DNA from: Diphasiastrum complanatum
Lineage: Eukaryota; Streptophyta; Lycopodiopsida; Lycopodiales; Lycopodiaceae
Length of the DNA: 64,000 nt
Assembly: GCA_029204225.1 (NCBI GenBank)
Contig: CM055092.1
Coordinates: 73,632,857 to 73,696,856, forward strand
Direction: 5' to 3'
Shown here: positions 34,276 through 45,714 of the stretch, piece after piece
Layout: each line of letters begins with the position of its first letter
Position numbering within the stretch: the stretch's first letter is position 1
The notes under the pieces: generated by a model
What the model saw: only the letters and a program-made list of their open reading frames with translations
Told to the model about the DNA's origin: nothing
Database searches by the model: none
Translations under genes and position numbers: made by a program

Positions 34276-37200
34276 AAAGAAAGAAAGAAGATAAATTTAA
34301 AGGTGAAGCTCCTCAGAAACGCCCTTCACTCATACAGCCCTTAAAACCAGATGATTTTGAGAAAGCCAAACAAGAACGTTTGTGCTTTGTGTGTATGGGC
34401 AAGGGACACACAGTCAGACAGTGTCCCAAGGGGCCTTTCACTAAACAAGATAAAAAACAAGTTCATCTTGTTCAGACTGTATGTTTCCCCAGTGACTCGG
34501 CAGCTTCCGAGATCAAAGTGTATCATGAAGATCATGAACACTGTTGCCAGCTGACCTCTGCAATGCTAGCGAGACCCTTCAGCTTTGGGCCGCATGACCT
34601 AGTACGTATGCATGGGAAAGTTGGTAACCAGTCAGTAAGAGTCATGGTTGATGATGGGGCAACCCATAATTTCATCAACCACACCCTGGTTAAAAAGCTT
34701 AAACTACCAGAAGTACCTAGTCAGCATAGGTACATAGTTTCATTAGCTAAGGGTGAAGATAAAAAAATATGGGAAACTATGGTAAGTAAGTTAAATCTTG
34801 GTATTCAGGGGTACCAAGATCAAATAAACTTTCAGATAATGCACCTGGATCGAACAGACATTGTTCTCGGGAGAGATTGGCTCTACAGTTTAGGACCTTC
34901 CCTCCACAGAAACTATCAGGAGAACACCCTCAGCTTTCAGCATAAAGGCCGAGAGATCCAGTTGCATGGGGAGCATGATGTCCCCAACAGCCCTATGGTC
35001 TGCAGTTCAGAACTCTGTCAGCTAATCGGAGATGAAGACCATCACGTATTCTTATGTGACTTTCAGTTTATTCCTGAAGTTTCTATTTCCAGTTCTATTC
35101 AGCAGAAAATCAGTAAATTAGAAACTTTATTGTCTAAATTTAAAGATGTTTTTCCTGAAGATTTGCCACATGGTTTACCACCTAGCAGAGAGGTAGATCA
35201 TGTAATAAACCTAGTACCAGGTACAGCACCTGTTTCTAAACCTCCGTATCGGGTCAGCCGAACAGAGGATGAAGAAATAACTAGGCAGTTAACAGACTAT
35301 CTTGGGAAAGGCCAAATTCAGACCAGTAGTTCACCATGGGCCTCACCAGTCCTATTGGTGAAAAAGAAGGAGGGGTCTATGCGTCTTTGCGTAGATTACA
35401 GAGCCCTCAATAAAGTCACAATTAAGAATAAATACCCTATGCCTCGGGCAGACGAGTTGTTTGATCAACTCGACGGGGCTAAATTTTTCAGCAAAATAGA
35501 CCTCAGATCGGGATATCATCAAGTCCGTATAAAATCGGAAGATGTCTCGAAAACAGCTTTTAGGACTCGTCACGGTCATTATGAGTTTAAGGTGATGCCA
35601 TTTGGGCTCACAAATGCTCCAGCTACCTTTATGACCTTGATGAACAGTGTCCTCAGACCATACTTGGGTAAGTTTGTAGTCGTATTTTTAGATGACATCC
35701 TCGTCTACAGCAAAACGAGGAAGGAGCATCTAAAACACCTCAGAAAGGTGTTTCGACTGCTCAGAAAGCATAAGCTTTATGCTAAACAATCCAAATGTGA
35801 ATTCTTCGTTGAAGAAGTAGCATATTTGGGTCACATTATCTCTTCAGATGGGATTAAGATGGACCCAAATAAGGTTAAAGCCATACTCAGTTGGCTGAGA
35901 CCTCAGAATATTTTGGAACTTCAGATCTTTCTTGGTTTGGCGGGATATTACAGACGATTTGTCAAGGAATATGCTCAGATAGCAGTCCCTATGACAAATC
36001 TCCTTAAGGGGAAGGGAAAGGAGTTCATTTGGGAGTCCGCACAACAGGAGAGCTTTGATGCTCTCAAAACAGCCTTAGCTACAGCACCAGTTTTAAAGGT
36101 CGTCGACCCCAATCAGCCATTTGTGGTCGAAACAGATGCTAGCGACTTTGCAGTAGGTGCTGTGCTAACTCAGGGTGGACGATCAGTTGCGTTCGAGAGT
36201 AAAAAACTCGAGCCAGCACAGACTAGGTATAGTGCCTATGAAAAGGAACTCTTTTCTATAGTCCATGCCCTTAAGACTTGGAGGCATTATTTGTATGGTG
36301 CCAACTTTGAGGTCCTGACAGACCATGAGAGTCTCAGATACCTTTGCAATCAACCTGAGCTTAGAGGTCGGAAAGCTCGTTGGGCAGAGTTGATGCAAGA
36401 GTTTGACATGTCTATCAGATATAGGCGTGGAAAATTCAATACAGTAGCAGATGCCCTTAGCAGAATGCCTATGATAAACGAGCTGAGTTTTACTCAGATT
36501 CGTAATGAGTTACTCGAGTCCTTGAGAGGGAAATGCCAGCATGATGCATTCTTCTCTATTATTTGGAACTCAGTCCAGAACAGACAGTTACAGACTCCAG
36601 AACCAGTTCCCGGGGCTGGTGCCAGTTCATCCAAGAATACGGCAGCTTCCGTTGAGGATGATGATGAGTCCGAGTATACGTCATCAGATGACGTTGAGGA
36701 TTCTGAGCCTGTATCACCCAAGCAAACCCCAGTGGTTGAGGGTCAGTTGACTCAAGGATTCAAATGGAAACAGTCTTCCATTCAGGATGAGTACTTGCTC
36801 TATAGAGATAGAGTATGTGTCCCCAATTCAGAGGATTATAGGCAGCAGGTCCTATATGAATGTCATGACAATCCTAGCGCGGGACACCCAGGCATACAGA
36901 AGACCTATGAGCTTCTTCGTAGGCAATTTTTCTGGCCCAGTATGAAAAAGGACGTCCACCAGTATGTAACCAGTTGCCAGAAATGTCAAGTAAATAAAGC
37001 AGAGCGTTTAAAGGCAGGAGGGTTGTTGCATCCCTTAGAAATACCAGCTGGTAAATGGGAGAGTATCTCCATGGATTTTATAGTAGGCCTGCCTAAAACC
37101 CAAAAGGGTAATGACGCTATATGGGTCACAGTTGACCGTCTGACCAAAATGGCTCATTTTATTCCGACCAAAACAACCGTTAGAGCTCCAGAGTTAGCGA

Positions 37201-38129
37201 GGTTGTTTGTAGACGGGCTATTTAAATTGTACGGTCTACCTTCCGGCATAGTCAGCGACCGGGACAGTAAGTTTACTGGAAATTTTTGGAAGGCAGTATT
37301 CCATCATCTCCATACTAAACTTAATATGAGTACCACCGACCATCCACAGACGGACGGTCAAACAGAAAGGGTAAATCAAGTGCTGGAGGATATGCTTCGT
37401 GCATACGTCAGCAAGAGGCAGAGTAATTGGGAGGAGTATCTCTCGATATTAGAGTTTGCTTACAACAGTACGAAACATTCAGCTACGGGATACAGCCCAT
37501 TTATGCTGATGTACGGTTTTCAGCCACGCTCACCCACAGCTGTAGGGTTTAAACAAGAAAAAGTTGAAGCAGCCAGAAACTTTTTAGAAGACCTAAACCA
37601 GATGATAGAACATGCTAAGCGTAGCATTAGACAATCCCAGGATCGAGCCAGGCATTATGCAGATCCACACAGACGGGATGTGCAGTTCTCCACTGGTGAG
37701 AGAGTCTACTTGAGAGTCCCAGTTGACTCTAAAACCCTCAAATCAGGAGTGTGTGCTAAGTTGTCTCCAAGGTATTGTGGTCCCTTTACCATTAGTAGGA
37801 GACTAGGCGAGGTCACCTATGAACTAGAACTCCCACACAGCAGTAAGGTTTTTCCAGCTTTTCATGTAAGTCAGTTACGAAAAGCCTTAACCAGATCAGA
37901 TAATCTGGTAGGGGACAGTGTTCTAGTTCTCCCATTGGATCCTCAACAACCTCCACATGAACCAGAGGAAATTCTTGATAGTAGAGAGACGCAGACTCGT
38001 CATACTCTATACCGAGAATATCTAGTTAAGTGGAATGATCAGCCTGTTGAGAATGCCACTTGGGAAAGAGGCAGCGTCCTTCGCAAGATTTTTCCAGACT
38101 TTGTCTTAGAGGACCAAGACGGTTCTTAA
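34276..38129 (+). CDS. Element A pol (protease, RT, RNase H, integrase, chromodomain)
   Basis: Open without a stop from after the gag frameshift to 38129 (first Met 34380, not a natural start). Domains in order: CCHC knuckle [14 protein letters not shown] (34384); aspartic protease [14 protein letters not shown] (34645, DDG rather than the usual DSG); RT with [33 protein letters not shown] and catalytic [11 protein letters not shown] (35680); RNase H with [15 protein letters not shown] (36125); integrase zinc domain [20 protein letters not shown]...CQKCQ (36858-36990); catalytic core with [23 protein letters not shown] and [15 protein letters not shown] (37070-37400), giving the D,D,E residues; C-terminal GPF motif (37775); chromodomain [20 protein letters not shown] (38020). 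Apart from the upstream gag frameshift this pol looks intact, and it is the best preserved of the three elements. Confidence 0.95.
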
Positions 38130-38130
38130 G

Positions 38131-38140
38131 GGGGAGGGAG
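38131..38140 (+). other. Polypurine tract of element A
   Basis: GGGGAGGGAG immediately before the TG of LTR2, just after the pol stop codon. Primes plus-strand DNA synthesis in LTR elements. Confidence 0.85.
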
Positions 38141-38498
38141 TGTTACGAGCTCGTAACCAGTGCCGAACCCTAGAGAACACAGATAGGTCAGATACCACAG
38201 TCAGGGTCGTGTCCAGCGTACATGACCAACAGGGCAAGACAGTGTGAGTAGTGTGCCCCAGCACGGTCCATAGCCATGGCGGGCCTAACACAGCCTAGGG
38301 ACCCTGTCAGCAGGATAGGGCCCCCAGTTGGGTCCCGACGTGCAGTCGGCCACGTCAGTGCCACGTGGCCGACACTTGGCAGTTGCATGCTACCAGTCCT
38401 CACACTGGGCTAGGAGGGGCTTACTCTATATCAGGGAGTAGGCAAGGTTGGGTGGATCAGTTCGTGTTTGCCCTAAAGTGGTGTTCGGATCTATTACA
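38141..38498 (+). mobile_element. Shared middle LTR (LTR2) of elements A and B
   Basis: The 3' LTR of A is followed by a second primer-binding site (38499-38512) and leader bases to 38534, so it also serves as the 5' LTR of B. It differs from LTR1 by a handful of substitutions, including a cluster near the 3' end (TTCGTG for TTAGTG, AAAGTGG for ACTGTGG, TTCGG for TTAGG). It keeps the 5' palindrome and the G-box stem. Confidence 0.9.
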
Positions 38499-38534
38499 CT
38501 GGTATCAGAGCCATCTCCATCCTAGGGAGTTCAG

Positions 38535-40372
38535 TGTATGGTGCCAACTTTCAGGTCCTGACAGACCATGAGAGTCTCAGGTACCTTTGCAATCAACCTG
38601 AGCTTAGAGGGCGGAAAACTCGTTGGGCAGAGTTGATGCAAGAGTTTGACATGTCTATCAGATATAGACGTGGAAAATTCAATACAGTAGCAGATGCCCT
38701 TAGCAGAATGCCTCTGATAAACGAGTTGAGTTTTACTCAGCTTCGTAATGAGTTACTCGAGTCCTTGAGAGGGAAATGCCAGCATGATGCATTCTTCTCT
38801 ACTATCTGGAACTCAGTCCAGAGCAGACAGTTACAGACTCCAGAACCAGTTCCCGGGGCTGGTGCCAGTTCATCCAAGAATACGGCAGCTTCCGTTGAGG
38901 ATGATGATGAGTCCGAGTATACATCGTCAGATGACGTTGAGGATTCTAAGCCTGTATTACCCAAGCAAACCCCAGTGGTTGAGGGTCAGTTGACTCAAGG
39001 ATTCAAATGGAAACAGTATTCCGTTCAGGATGAGTACTTGCTCTATAGAGATAGAGTATGTGTCCCCAATTCAGAGGATTATAGGCAGCAGGTCCTATAT
39101 GAATGTCATGACAATCCTAGTGCGGGACCCCCAGGCATACAGAAGACCTATGAGCTTCTTCGTAGGCAATTTTTCTGGCCCATTATGAAAAAGGACGTCC
39201 ACCAGTATGTAACCAGTTGCCAGAAATGTCAAGTAAATAAAGCAGAGCGTTTAAAGGCAGGAGGGTTGTTGCATCCCTTAGAAATACCAGCTGGTAAATG
39301 GGAGAGTATCTCCATGGATTTTATAGTAGGCTTGCCTAAAACCCAAGAGGGTAATGACGCTATATGGGTCACAGTTGACCGTCTGACCAAAATGGCTCAT
39401 TTCATTCCGACCAAAACAACCGTTAGAGCTCCAGAGTTAGCGAGGTTCTTTGTAAACGGGCTATTTAAATTGTACGGTCTACCTTCCGGCATAGTCAGCA
39501 ACCGGGACAATAAGTTTACTGGAAATTTTTGGAGGGCAGTATTCCATCATCTCCATACTAAACTTAATATGAGTACCACCGACCATCCACAGACGGACGG
39601 TCAAACAGAGAGGGCAAATCAAGTGCTGGAGGATTATGCTTCGTGCATACGTCAGCAAGAAGCAGACTAATTGGGAGGAGTATCTCTCGATATTAGAGTT
39701 TGCTTACAATAGTACCAAACATTCAGCTATGGGATACAGCCCATTTATGCTGATGTACGGTTTTCAGCCACGCTCACCCACAGCTGTAGGGTTTAAACAA
39801 GAAAAAGTTGAAGCAGCTAGAAACTTTTTAGAGGACCTAAACCAGATGATAGAACATGCTAAGCGTAGCATTAGGCAGTCCCAGGATCGAGCCAGACATT
39901 ATGCAGATCCACACAGACGGGATGTGCAGTTCTGCACTGGTGAGAAAGTCTACTTGAGAGTCCCAGTTGACTCTAAAACCCTCAATCAGGAGTGTGTGCT
40001 AAGTTGTCTCCAAGGTATTGTGGTCCCTTTACCATCAGTAGGAGACTAGGCGAGGTCACCTATGAGCTAGAACTCCCACACAGCAGTAAGGTTTTTCCAG
40101 TCTTTCATGTAAGTCAGTTACGAAAAGCCTTAACCAGAACAGACAATCTGGTAGGGGACAATGTTCTAGTTCTCCCATTGGATCCTCAGCAACCTCCACA
40201 TGAACCAGAGGAGATTCTTGATAGTAGAGAGACGCAGACTCGTCATACTCTATACCGAGAATATCTGGTTAAGTGGAATGATCAGCCTGTTGAGAATGCC
40301 ACTTGGGAAAGAGGCAGCGTCCTTCGCAAGATTTTTCCAGACTTTGTCTTAGAGGACCAAGACGGTTCTTAA
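38535..40372 (+). pseudogene. Element B: internally deleted gypsy pol (RNase H to chromodomain)
   Basis: After 36 bp of PBS and leader the sequence jumps at 38534/38535 straight into the RNase H region ([19 protein letters not shown]). Gag, protease and RT are deleted. It then follows element A through integrase and chromodomain. Two frameshifts are visible: an extra T near 39634 (GGATTATGC; A has GGATATGC), and a missing A near 39986 (CTCAATCAGG; A has CTCAAATCAGG). In the integrase, SNRDNKF replaces SDRDSKF, losing a catalytic Asp. The element cannot make protein and would need one in trans. Confidence 0.92.
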
Positions 40373-40383
40373 GGGGGAGGGAG

Positions 40384-40730
40384 TGTTATGAGCTCGTAAC
40401 CAGTGCCGAACCCTAGAGAACACAGATAGGTCGGATACCACAGTCAGGGTCGTGTCCAGTGTACATTACCAACAGGGCAAGACAGTGTGAGTAGTGTGCC
40501 CCAGCACGGTCCATAGCCATGGCGGGCCTAACACAGCCTAGGGACCCTGTCAGCAGGATAGGGCCCCCAGTTGGGTCCCGACGTGCAGTCAGCCACATGG
40601 CCGACACTTGGCAGTTGCATGCTACCAGTCCTCACACTGGGCTAGGAGGGGCTTACTCTATATCAGGGAGTAGGCAAGGTTGGGTGGATCAGTTAGTGTT
40701 TGCCCTACTGTGGTGTTAGGATCTATTACA
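40384..40730 (+). mobile_element. Element B 3' LTR (LTR3)
   Basis: 347 bp. The first palindrome is broken (GTTATGAGC) and 12 bp are lost between the two GCCACGT repeats, which removes the G-box stem present in the other LTRs. The right flank is GTCAG, different from GGCCC left of LTR1, so no target-site duplication brackets the A/B pair. The polypurine tract is at 40373-40383. Confidence 0.9.
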
Positions 40731-43700
40731 GTCAGGTGGCTGTGACCCTACGCCCTGGGATGGCCCTACCCACTGTGATGATGCCTGGCCGACGGCTGCC
40801 TGTGATGCTCCACTCCTGTCTACAAAAAGAGTACTCAGCCCCCCCCCCTCCTAGAACCTCTAGGTCTCCCCCTAGGCCTACGTGCAGGAATGGCTGGCTC
40901 CTCCTCTGTCTCTGCATCAAGGTCCACCTGCAGGTCAGCCTGGTCATCCCCCTGTGCCTTTGCCCACATCTCCTCGTCCTCCTCTGTATCTCCCTCAACC
41001 CACTCCTCCTCCACATAGTCTGCCCCGAGCATCTCTCCACCCTCCGAGCCCTCGTCATCTCCCTCCTCAGCCCTCTCCCTCTGCCTCTCTGTCCTCCTCT
41101 GCCGCCGTAAAGCCCGTGCGTCAGCCTGTGCCTGTCTGTAGAGCTCTCTATGGATCTCATCATCCATCTCCTCCTGTGTGGGTGGTGCCCGAGGAGCAGC
41201 AGCTATTGAATCCACCAAGCAAGTGTTAGGGTCCACCTGCAACCAAAAACAATGCATTGTTGTCAGGCAGGTATTGTGCAACTCACTGCATATTTTGAAA
41301 GCAAATCAATTCATCAAAGCATAGCAAGAAAGAAAGGGTTAATGATGTGACTCACCTCGAGCATCTGACCCTCTCCTCGTGTGCGCCTCAGCATACAGCC
41401 ATTGGTGTTCACAAACACCAACCGCCTACACTACTCGATGGACAACCTGTTCCTCTTCTGCGTGTGATACAAGGGCCCAGGTGCTCCAATTCCGCTCACA
41501 AGCTCCTGCTGAACAGTCCTGTGCAAGGACTCTCTCAGCCAATCGCCTCAGGTCACTTATGCTGCGCCCGTCGATGCAACACCACGTAACGGGCCTCAGC
41601 TGATCCTCCCTCCGCCGACTCTGCTCTCCATCGAAAGGAAACTGGAAGCGCTCAAATGCGAGCAGCTGGCTTGCAATGTTGGCCAGCATCGGACCTGTTG
41701 GCAAAAGGAAAAACATGGCACATGTAAGACCCCTCGACTTCAGACACTACCAATGAGTAAATACTGCAGTAACATTGCTACCAACTGATTTCTCACACGT
41801 ACCTGGTCCGGGCCATACGCGCTCCGTGTACTCCACCCATCCCCGGTGCAGCTCCGGATCATCCCTCTCTCGGGTAGAGCGCCACAAGGGGTGCAACATG
41901 TGGGCTACGGCGTGGATGGGTCGGTGGAAGTAGTCCCATCTGGCCTCCCAGATACGTGAGATCTCACGCCTTCTGCAGCAGACAAATTACAACAATCACT
42001 AAACCATAGCATAAAAGAAACGCATCAGACTCGAGTGAGAAACAACAAACTAGACACTGAAGAGTCATATCTGTGCTCGTCCAAGGCTGACAACAGAATC
42101 CCCTCGCCGATGCGGTCCATGAACTCGTAAATGAGACCGAGGGTGCACCACTCATGGTCTACCAGGCGCAGCACTCTGTAAATGGGTAGAAGGATCCCAC
42201 TAATCTCCTCAGCAGCTCTCCAGAACTCGTCGCCCTACACAGTGGAATGGAAAAATGCCGAATGGGGGAGGTCTGTAAAGTCCCGGAAGGCCACGCTAGA
42301 AACCATCCGCCGCAATGCGTCCGTCACCACCACCAATCGCTCTAGCACCAAGAAGTAAAACGCAAAGCGCATGGGTGTGGGCTTCTTCAGGTTTAGGGTG
42401 GAGAAGGTGCGGAACAGGGCCAACACACGCCTCTTCCTGGTCACTTTTGTGACCAGGCGCATGGCCGTAGAAGTGATCTGCAACACAAACATCAAGTAAA
42501 AAAGTTTAGACAGTAGTTGAGATGTGGTTAGCAGCATCGAAGGAAGAAAGCATAGCAAATAGAACAAACTATACCTCTCTGATCCATGGAAGCGCACATA
42601 GGTCATGGATGAGCAAGTCTATGCAATGTGCAGCACAGGGTGTCCTCACAATGCTAGGGTGCTCCCTCATCATAATCTCGCCCATCTGCTTGCAATTCAA
42701 GGCGTTGTCGGTGACAACCTGAACCACGTGCTCAACCCCGATGTCAGCAATAACATCTCTAATGACCTCCCATATGAAATCGGCTGTGATGGCATCACCA
42801 CCTCGAGTGGCATCCATGCCACGTAGGAATACTGTGCCAAGCGGGCAAGAAACCAAGACATTGATGACGGATCACCGACGAATGTCGGTCCATCCATCAC
42901 TCAATATCGTGCATCCATACCTGCCACAAAACACCCATTAGCCACATGCAAAAATTGCGCCACGAGTAAACCCTAAACGCATGCAATGGGTTTATGGAAA
43001 CAAAGTACTTACATCTGCCAAGCTGAGCGAATGGAACTCAGCTCTCGCGTGATGGTCTCCTCCTCCTGACGAAGCAATCTGCCTCGTAGTGCCTCTCACC
43101 TGGGAGGTGTCCATGTAGCATCCACGGCCGCCATCTGTGCACAGAACTCCCTGAACACCCAAGTGTTAGCAACAGCAAAGGCAATGCCGCACTCGTAAAA
43201 GAACTGGCCACACAGTCGAGTGCAACGGGCCTGCTGTTCTCTCTGCCAGCCGCATCGATCAAGGGTCTGCTGCCTGGGCCTAACCCCTCTCTACCGTGTA
43301 TATGGTGCTCGTTGTCTAGCATGCCCAACGGATGGCTGATCCGTGGGTGTGTCACTCTCTTTGGCAACATCTGCCGAGGCATGTGGTGCATCTGCTGCCG
43401 ACGAGGAGGGTCGAGAAGCACCCGCTGCTGCTGAACCAACATGCTCATCTGATGGTCCTGCTGCTGCTGCGGATGGAACTGAAGGTGCTGTACTAGGCCC
43501 TGCACCTGAACCATGCTCTGCCCGTGCTGTACTGGGCCCTGCAGCTGTACCATGCTCTGCCCGTGATGTACTGGGCCCTGCACCTGTACTATGCCCAACC
43601 CGTGATGTACTATGCCCTGCAGCTGTACCAAGCCCTGCCCGTGATGTACTAGGCCCAATATCCATGGTAGGCCCTGCCTGCCTGCCTGTGAGCCCTCCTG

Positions 43701-44010
43701 CATGCCTGCCTGTAGCTGCTCCTGCTACCTGTCCCTGTCTAGAACCCTGTGATGTAGTACTGGGCCCGTACATGGTAGACAACCTCTGCAGATCCTCATC
43801 AGAAATCCTGGGGCAATTAGATATGCCCAATGTCCGCCCATCTGGCCCTCTGACCCGCAGCAAGTGAGCCCTAACCCTGGTGAGTGATCCCGTGAAGTGA
43901 CCACCGCAATGCAAGCATCTCCATATGTGGGTGCCTGAGCCATGGTGTGTGCCCATATCCCCGTCGGTAAGCTCAACCTCGGCCCAAAGGCCTCGGTCCC
44001 GCACTGGCAT
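40731..44010 (-). pseudogene. hAT-like transposase, copy 4 (spliced; 3' end displaced by gypsy A/B)
   Basis: Starts MPVRDRGLWAEVELTDGDMG at 44010, with a BED-type finger (CLHCGGHFTGSLTRVRAHLL) and a linker made of degenerate GPSTSRA-like repeats (43500-43680). Then, after a frame change near 43290, CGQFFYECGIAFAVANTWVF. After an intron (donor GTAAGT near 43011): YGCTILSDGWTDIRR, VVQVVTDNALNCKQMGEIM, TPCAAHCIDLLIHDLCALPW (to about 42575). Next exons: MRLVTKVTRKRRVLALF and NLKKPTPMRF (42480-42235, stop after FHSTV), then GDEFWRAAEEISGILLPIY, IWEARWDYFHRPIHAVAHML, and the dimerisation segment LAQDCSAGACERNWSTWALV (about 41500). The last exon has an acidic stretch and a PRGRPRGS AT-hook, with a frame slip in a C-run near 40845. 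Internal stops make it non-functional. Confidence 0.85.
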
Positions 44011-44019
44011 CGTATCAAC

Positions 44020-44870
44020 ACGACCCTAAACCTGCAAACAACAAATAATCAGGCAAACATTCAATAGAAAAAAAATACATTGCATTGAACAACATTACCG
44101 AGCTCAAATAGAGCTCAAAATACCAGAGCATACATCAGAACGATTCCAGTTCACACATTATATCAAGTGCCAAAGAAGAACATGAGATTAGGGCGTGGGA
44201 TAGAATAATTTCTGTATGAGGGATAACAGGCGACTGACGTTAGCGTCGGAGTCCGTGCAGGCATAAAGGAGTGCAGTGTGGGCCTAAACCGCGCCCCTAA
44301 CAGATGTTTGCACGATGGTCCACGCCTAAACTCTAAAAAGTATGGAATCAGGGCATGAAAATTGAAATTTGTGATACGGACGTAGACGGGCGAAACGGAG
44401 GTCATAGGAGTCTGTGCAGGCATGTGGAAATGCATTCTAGGCTCAGACATCACCTCACTCGGTTTCCAACAAGTCATTCTGTGAAAATGGCAAAAATACA
44501 CAAGCATTTGGAATGTGGTGTTCAAATCTCGCTAGGCGTGCCATAACGGCTAAAACTAACGCTGTAGGAATCACTGTGGGCGTGAAGAAAGGTGGTCTAG
44601 AGCCAAACTACGCTCGATTTGGTTGCCTACAGCCCAATGTCAACAATTGCAAAAAATCAAGCCTACACTTACCAAATATCGGAAATTGGTCGTTTCGCTC
44701 TCCACGAAGCTCAGACCCACCCGCCACCGTGCACACCACCTCCGTATCGCCGAGTAGATGCCTGCCAACTATTCACTTGCGAAGATTGGACGCCCACAGC
44801 TCTCAGAAAAATAATTTGCCTCCTCCACTGCTGGCGCAGTTCTGTGCGCGAGGAGGCGGCCCGAAAGTTA
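44020..44870. other. Non-coding stretch with a ~100 bp direct repeat
   Basis: The segments at about 44189-44290 and 44350-44455 are diverged direct copies (shared AGGGCRTG, CGGAGTCCGTGCAGGCAT / AGGAGTCTGTGCAGGCAT). No coding frame is supported. The segment separates hAT copies 4 and 2. Confidence 0.5.
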
Positions 44871-44872
44871 GC

Positions 44873-45165
44873 AGCATGTGGGGGGGCAGCAAATCCGGAC
44901 AGGTACACCGTCACATGGGCACTGTGGGGGAGCAGACCACGGACCCAATCGGAGTGCAGCATGTGGAGGAGCAATACATGGGGCAGGTACACCGTCACAT
45001 GGGCACTGTGGAGCAAACCATGGACCCAATCGGAGTGCAGCATGTGGGGGAGCAATACATCCGAACAGGTACACCGTCACATGGGCACCGTGGAGGAGCA
45101 GACCATGGACCCAATCGGAGTGTAGCATGTGGGGGAGCAATACATGGGAGAGGTACAGTAGCACA
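44873..45165 (+). repeat. Subterminal minisatellite of hAT copy 2, four units
   Basis: Units of 85, 81 and about 85 bp plus a partial fourth, each starting AGCATGTGG.GG and carrying CAGGTACACCGTCACATGGG, GGAGCAGACCA and GGACCCAATCGGAGTG. The block starts abruptly at 44873 after unrelated sequence, so the terminal ~200 bp seen in copies 1 and 3 is lost here. Confidence 0.9.
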
Positions 45166-45207
45166 TGGGATCATCAACAAATGCAAATGGGGAAATAGGC
45201 TGTGGGG

Positions 45208-45215
45208 TTAAATAG
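45208..45215 (+). promoter_or_regulatory. TATA-like box of the small gene, copy 2
   Basis: TTAAATAG in the same context as copy 1 but 227 bp from the ATG (45442), because the leader minisatellite between them is expanded. Confidence 0.5.
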
Positions 45216-45224
45216 GACCTCACG

Positions 45225-45440
45225 ACGTAGTGAGAGAGCCAGTAAGAGGCTGTGAGAGAGAGGTTGTGAGAGGCATTGTGAGAGGCTGTGAGAGAGAGCT
45301 AGTGAGAGGCTGTGAGAGAGAGGCATTGTGAGAGGCTGTGTCACAGACCGAGTGAGAGGCTGTGAGAGGGAGGCTGTGAGAGAGCCAGTCAGAGCAATTA
45401 AGAGGCTGTGAGAGCCATTTTGAGCAACAGGGTGTCGTGA
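45225..45440 (+). repeat. Leader minisatellite (GAGAGGCTGTGA units)
   Basis: Roughly a dozen irregular units built on GAGAGGCTGTGA, GAGAGAGGCATTGT and GAGAGCCAGT. In copy 1 the same stretch (28828-28905) has about six units. Confidence 0.8.
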
Positions 45441-45441
45441 G

Positions 45442-45564
45442 ATGGCGGAGCGCATACCACTGAGGCCTGAGGGCGAAGCCAGGAGGAAGCTCGAGGAAGA
45501 GGTCCGAAGGCACAACGAAAGGCATCGGAAGCAAGAGGCAGACATTGCAGAGATGCTGCGATAG
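45442..45564 (+). pseudogene. hAT-associated small charged protein gene, copy 2 (truncated)
   Basis: Starts MAERIPLRPEGEARRKLEEE, continues VRRHNERHRKQEADIAEMLR and stops at TAG 45562-45564. A few degraded residues later the sequence jumps to what corresponds to about 29645 of copy 1, deleting the second half of the gene. Only the N-terminal helix remains. Confidence 0.75.
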
Positions 45565-45714
45565 GCTCGACAGAGAAATCCGGAGCCGGAGCACCCAGCC
45601 CGCGCCAACAATGAATATAGTATGGAAAATGGTCTGAATACAGTGTTCGACCATCTGGCCGCCAAACATGGAACATGATATCAAACTGCTAAAAATAAAA
45701 TAACAGAGCTACAG

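Noticed and set aside
32264-40735. Target-site duplication for the A/B gypsy array
   Set aside because: Left flank GGCCC and right flank GTCAG do not match, and I found no convincing alternative pairing.
44873-45165. Regular ~83 bp repeats considered as a CRISPR-like array
   Set aside because: The units are contiguous and lack repeat-spacer alternation, and the window is clearly eukaryotic.
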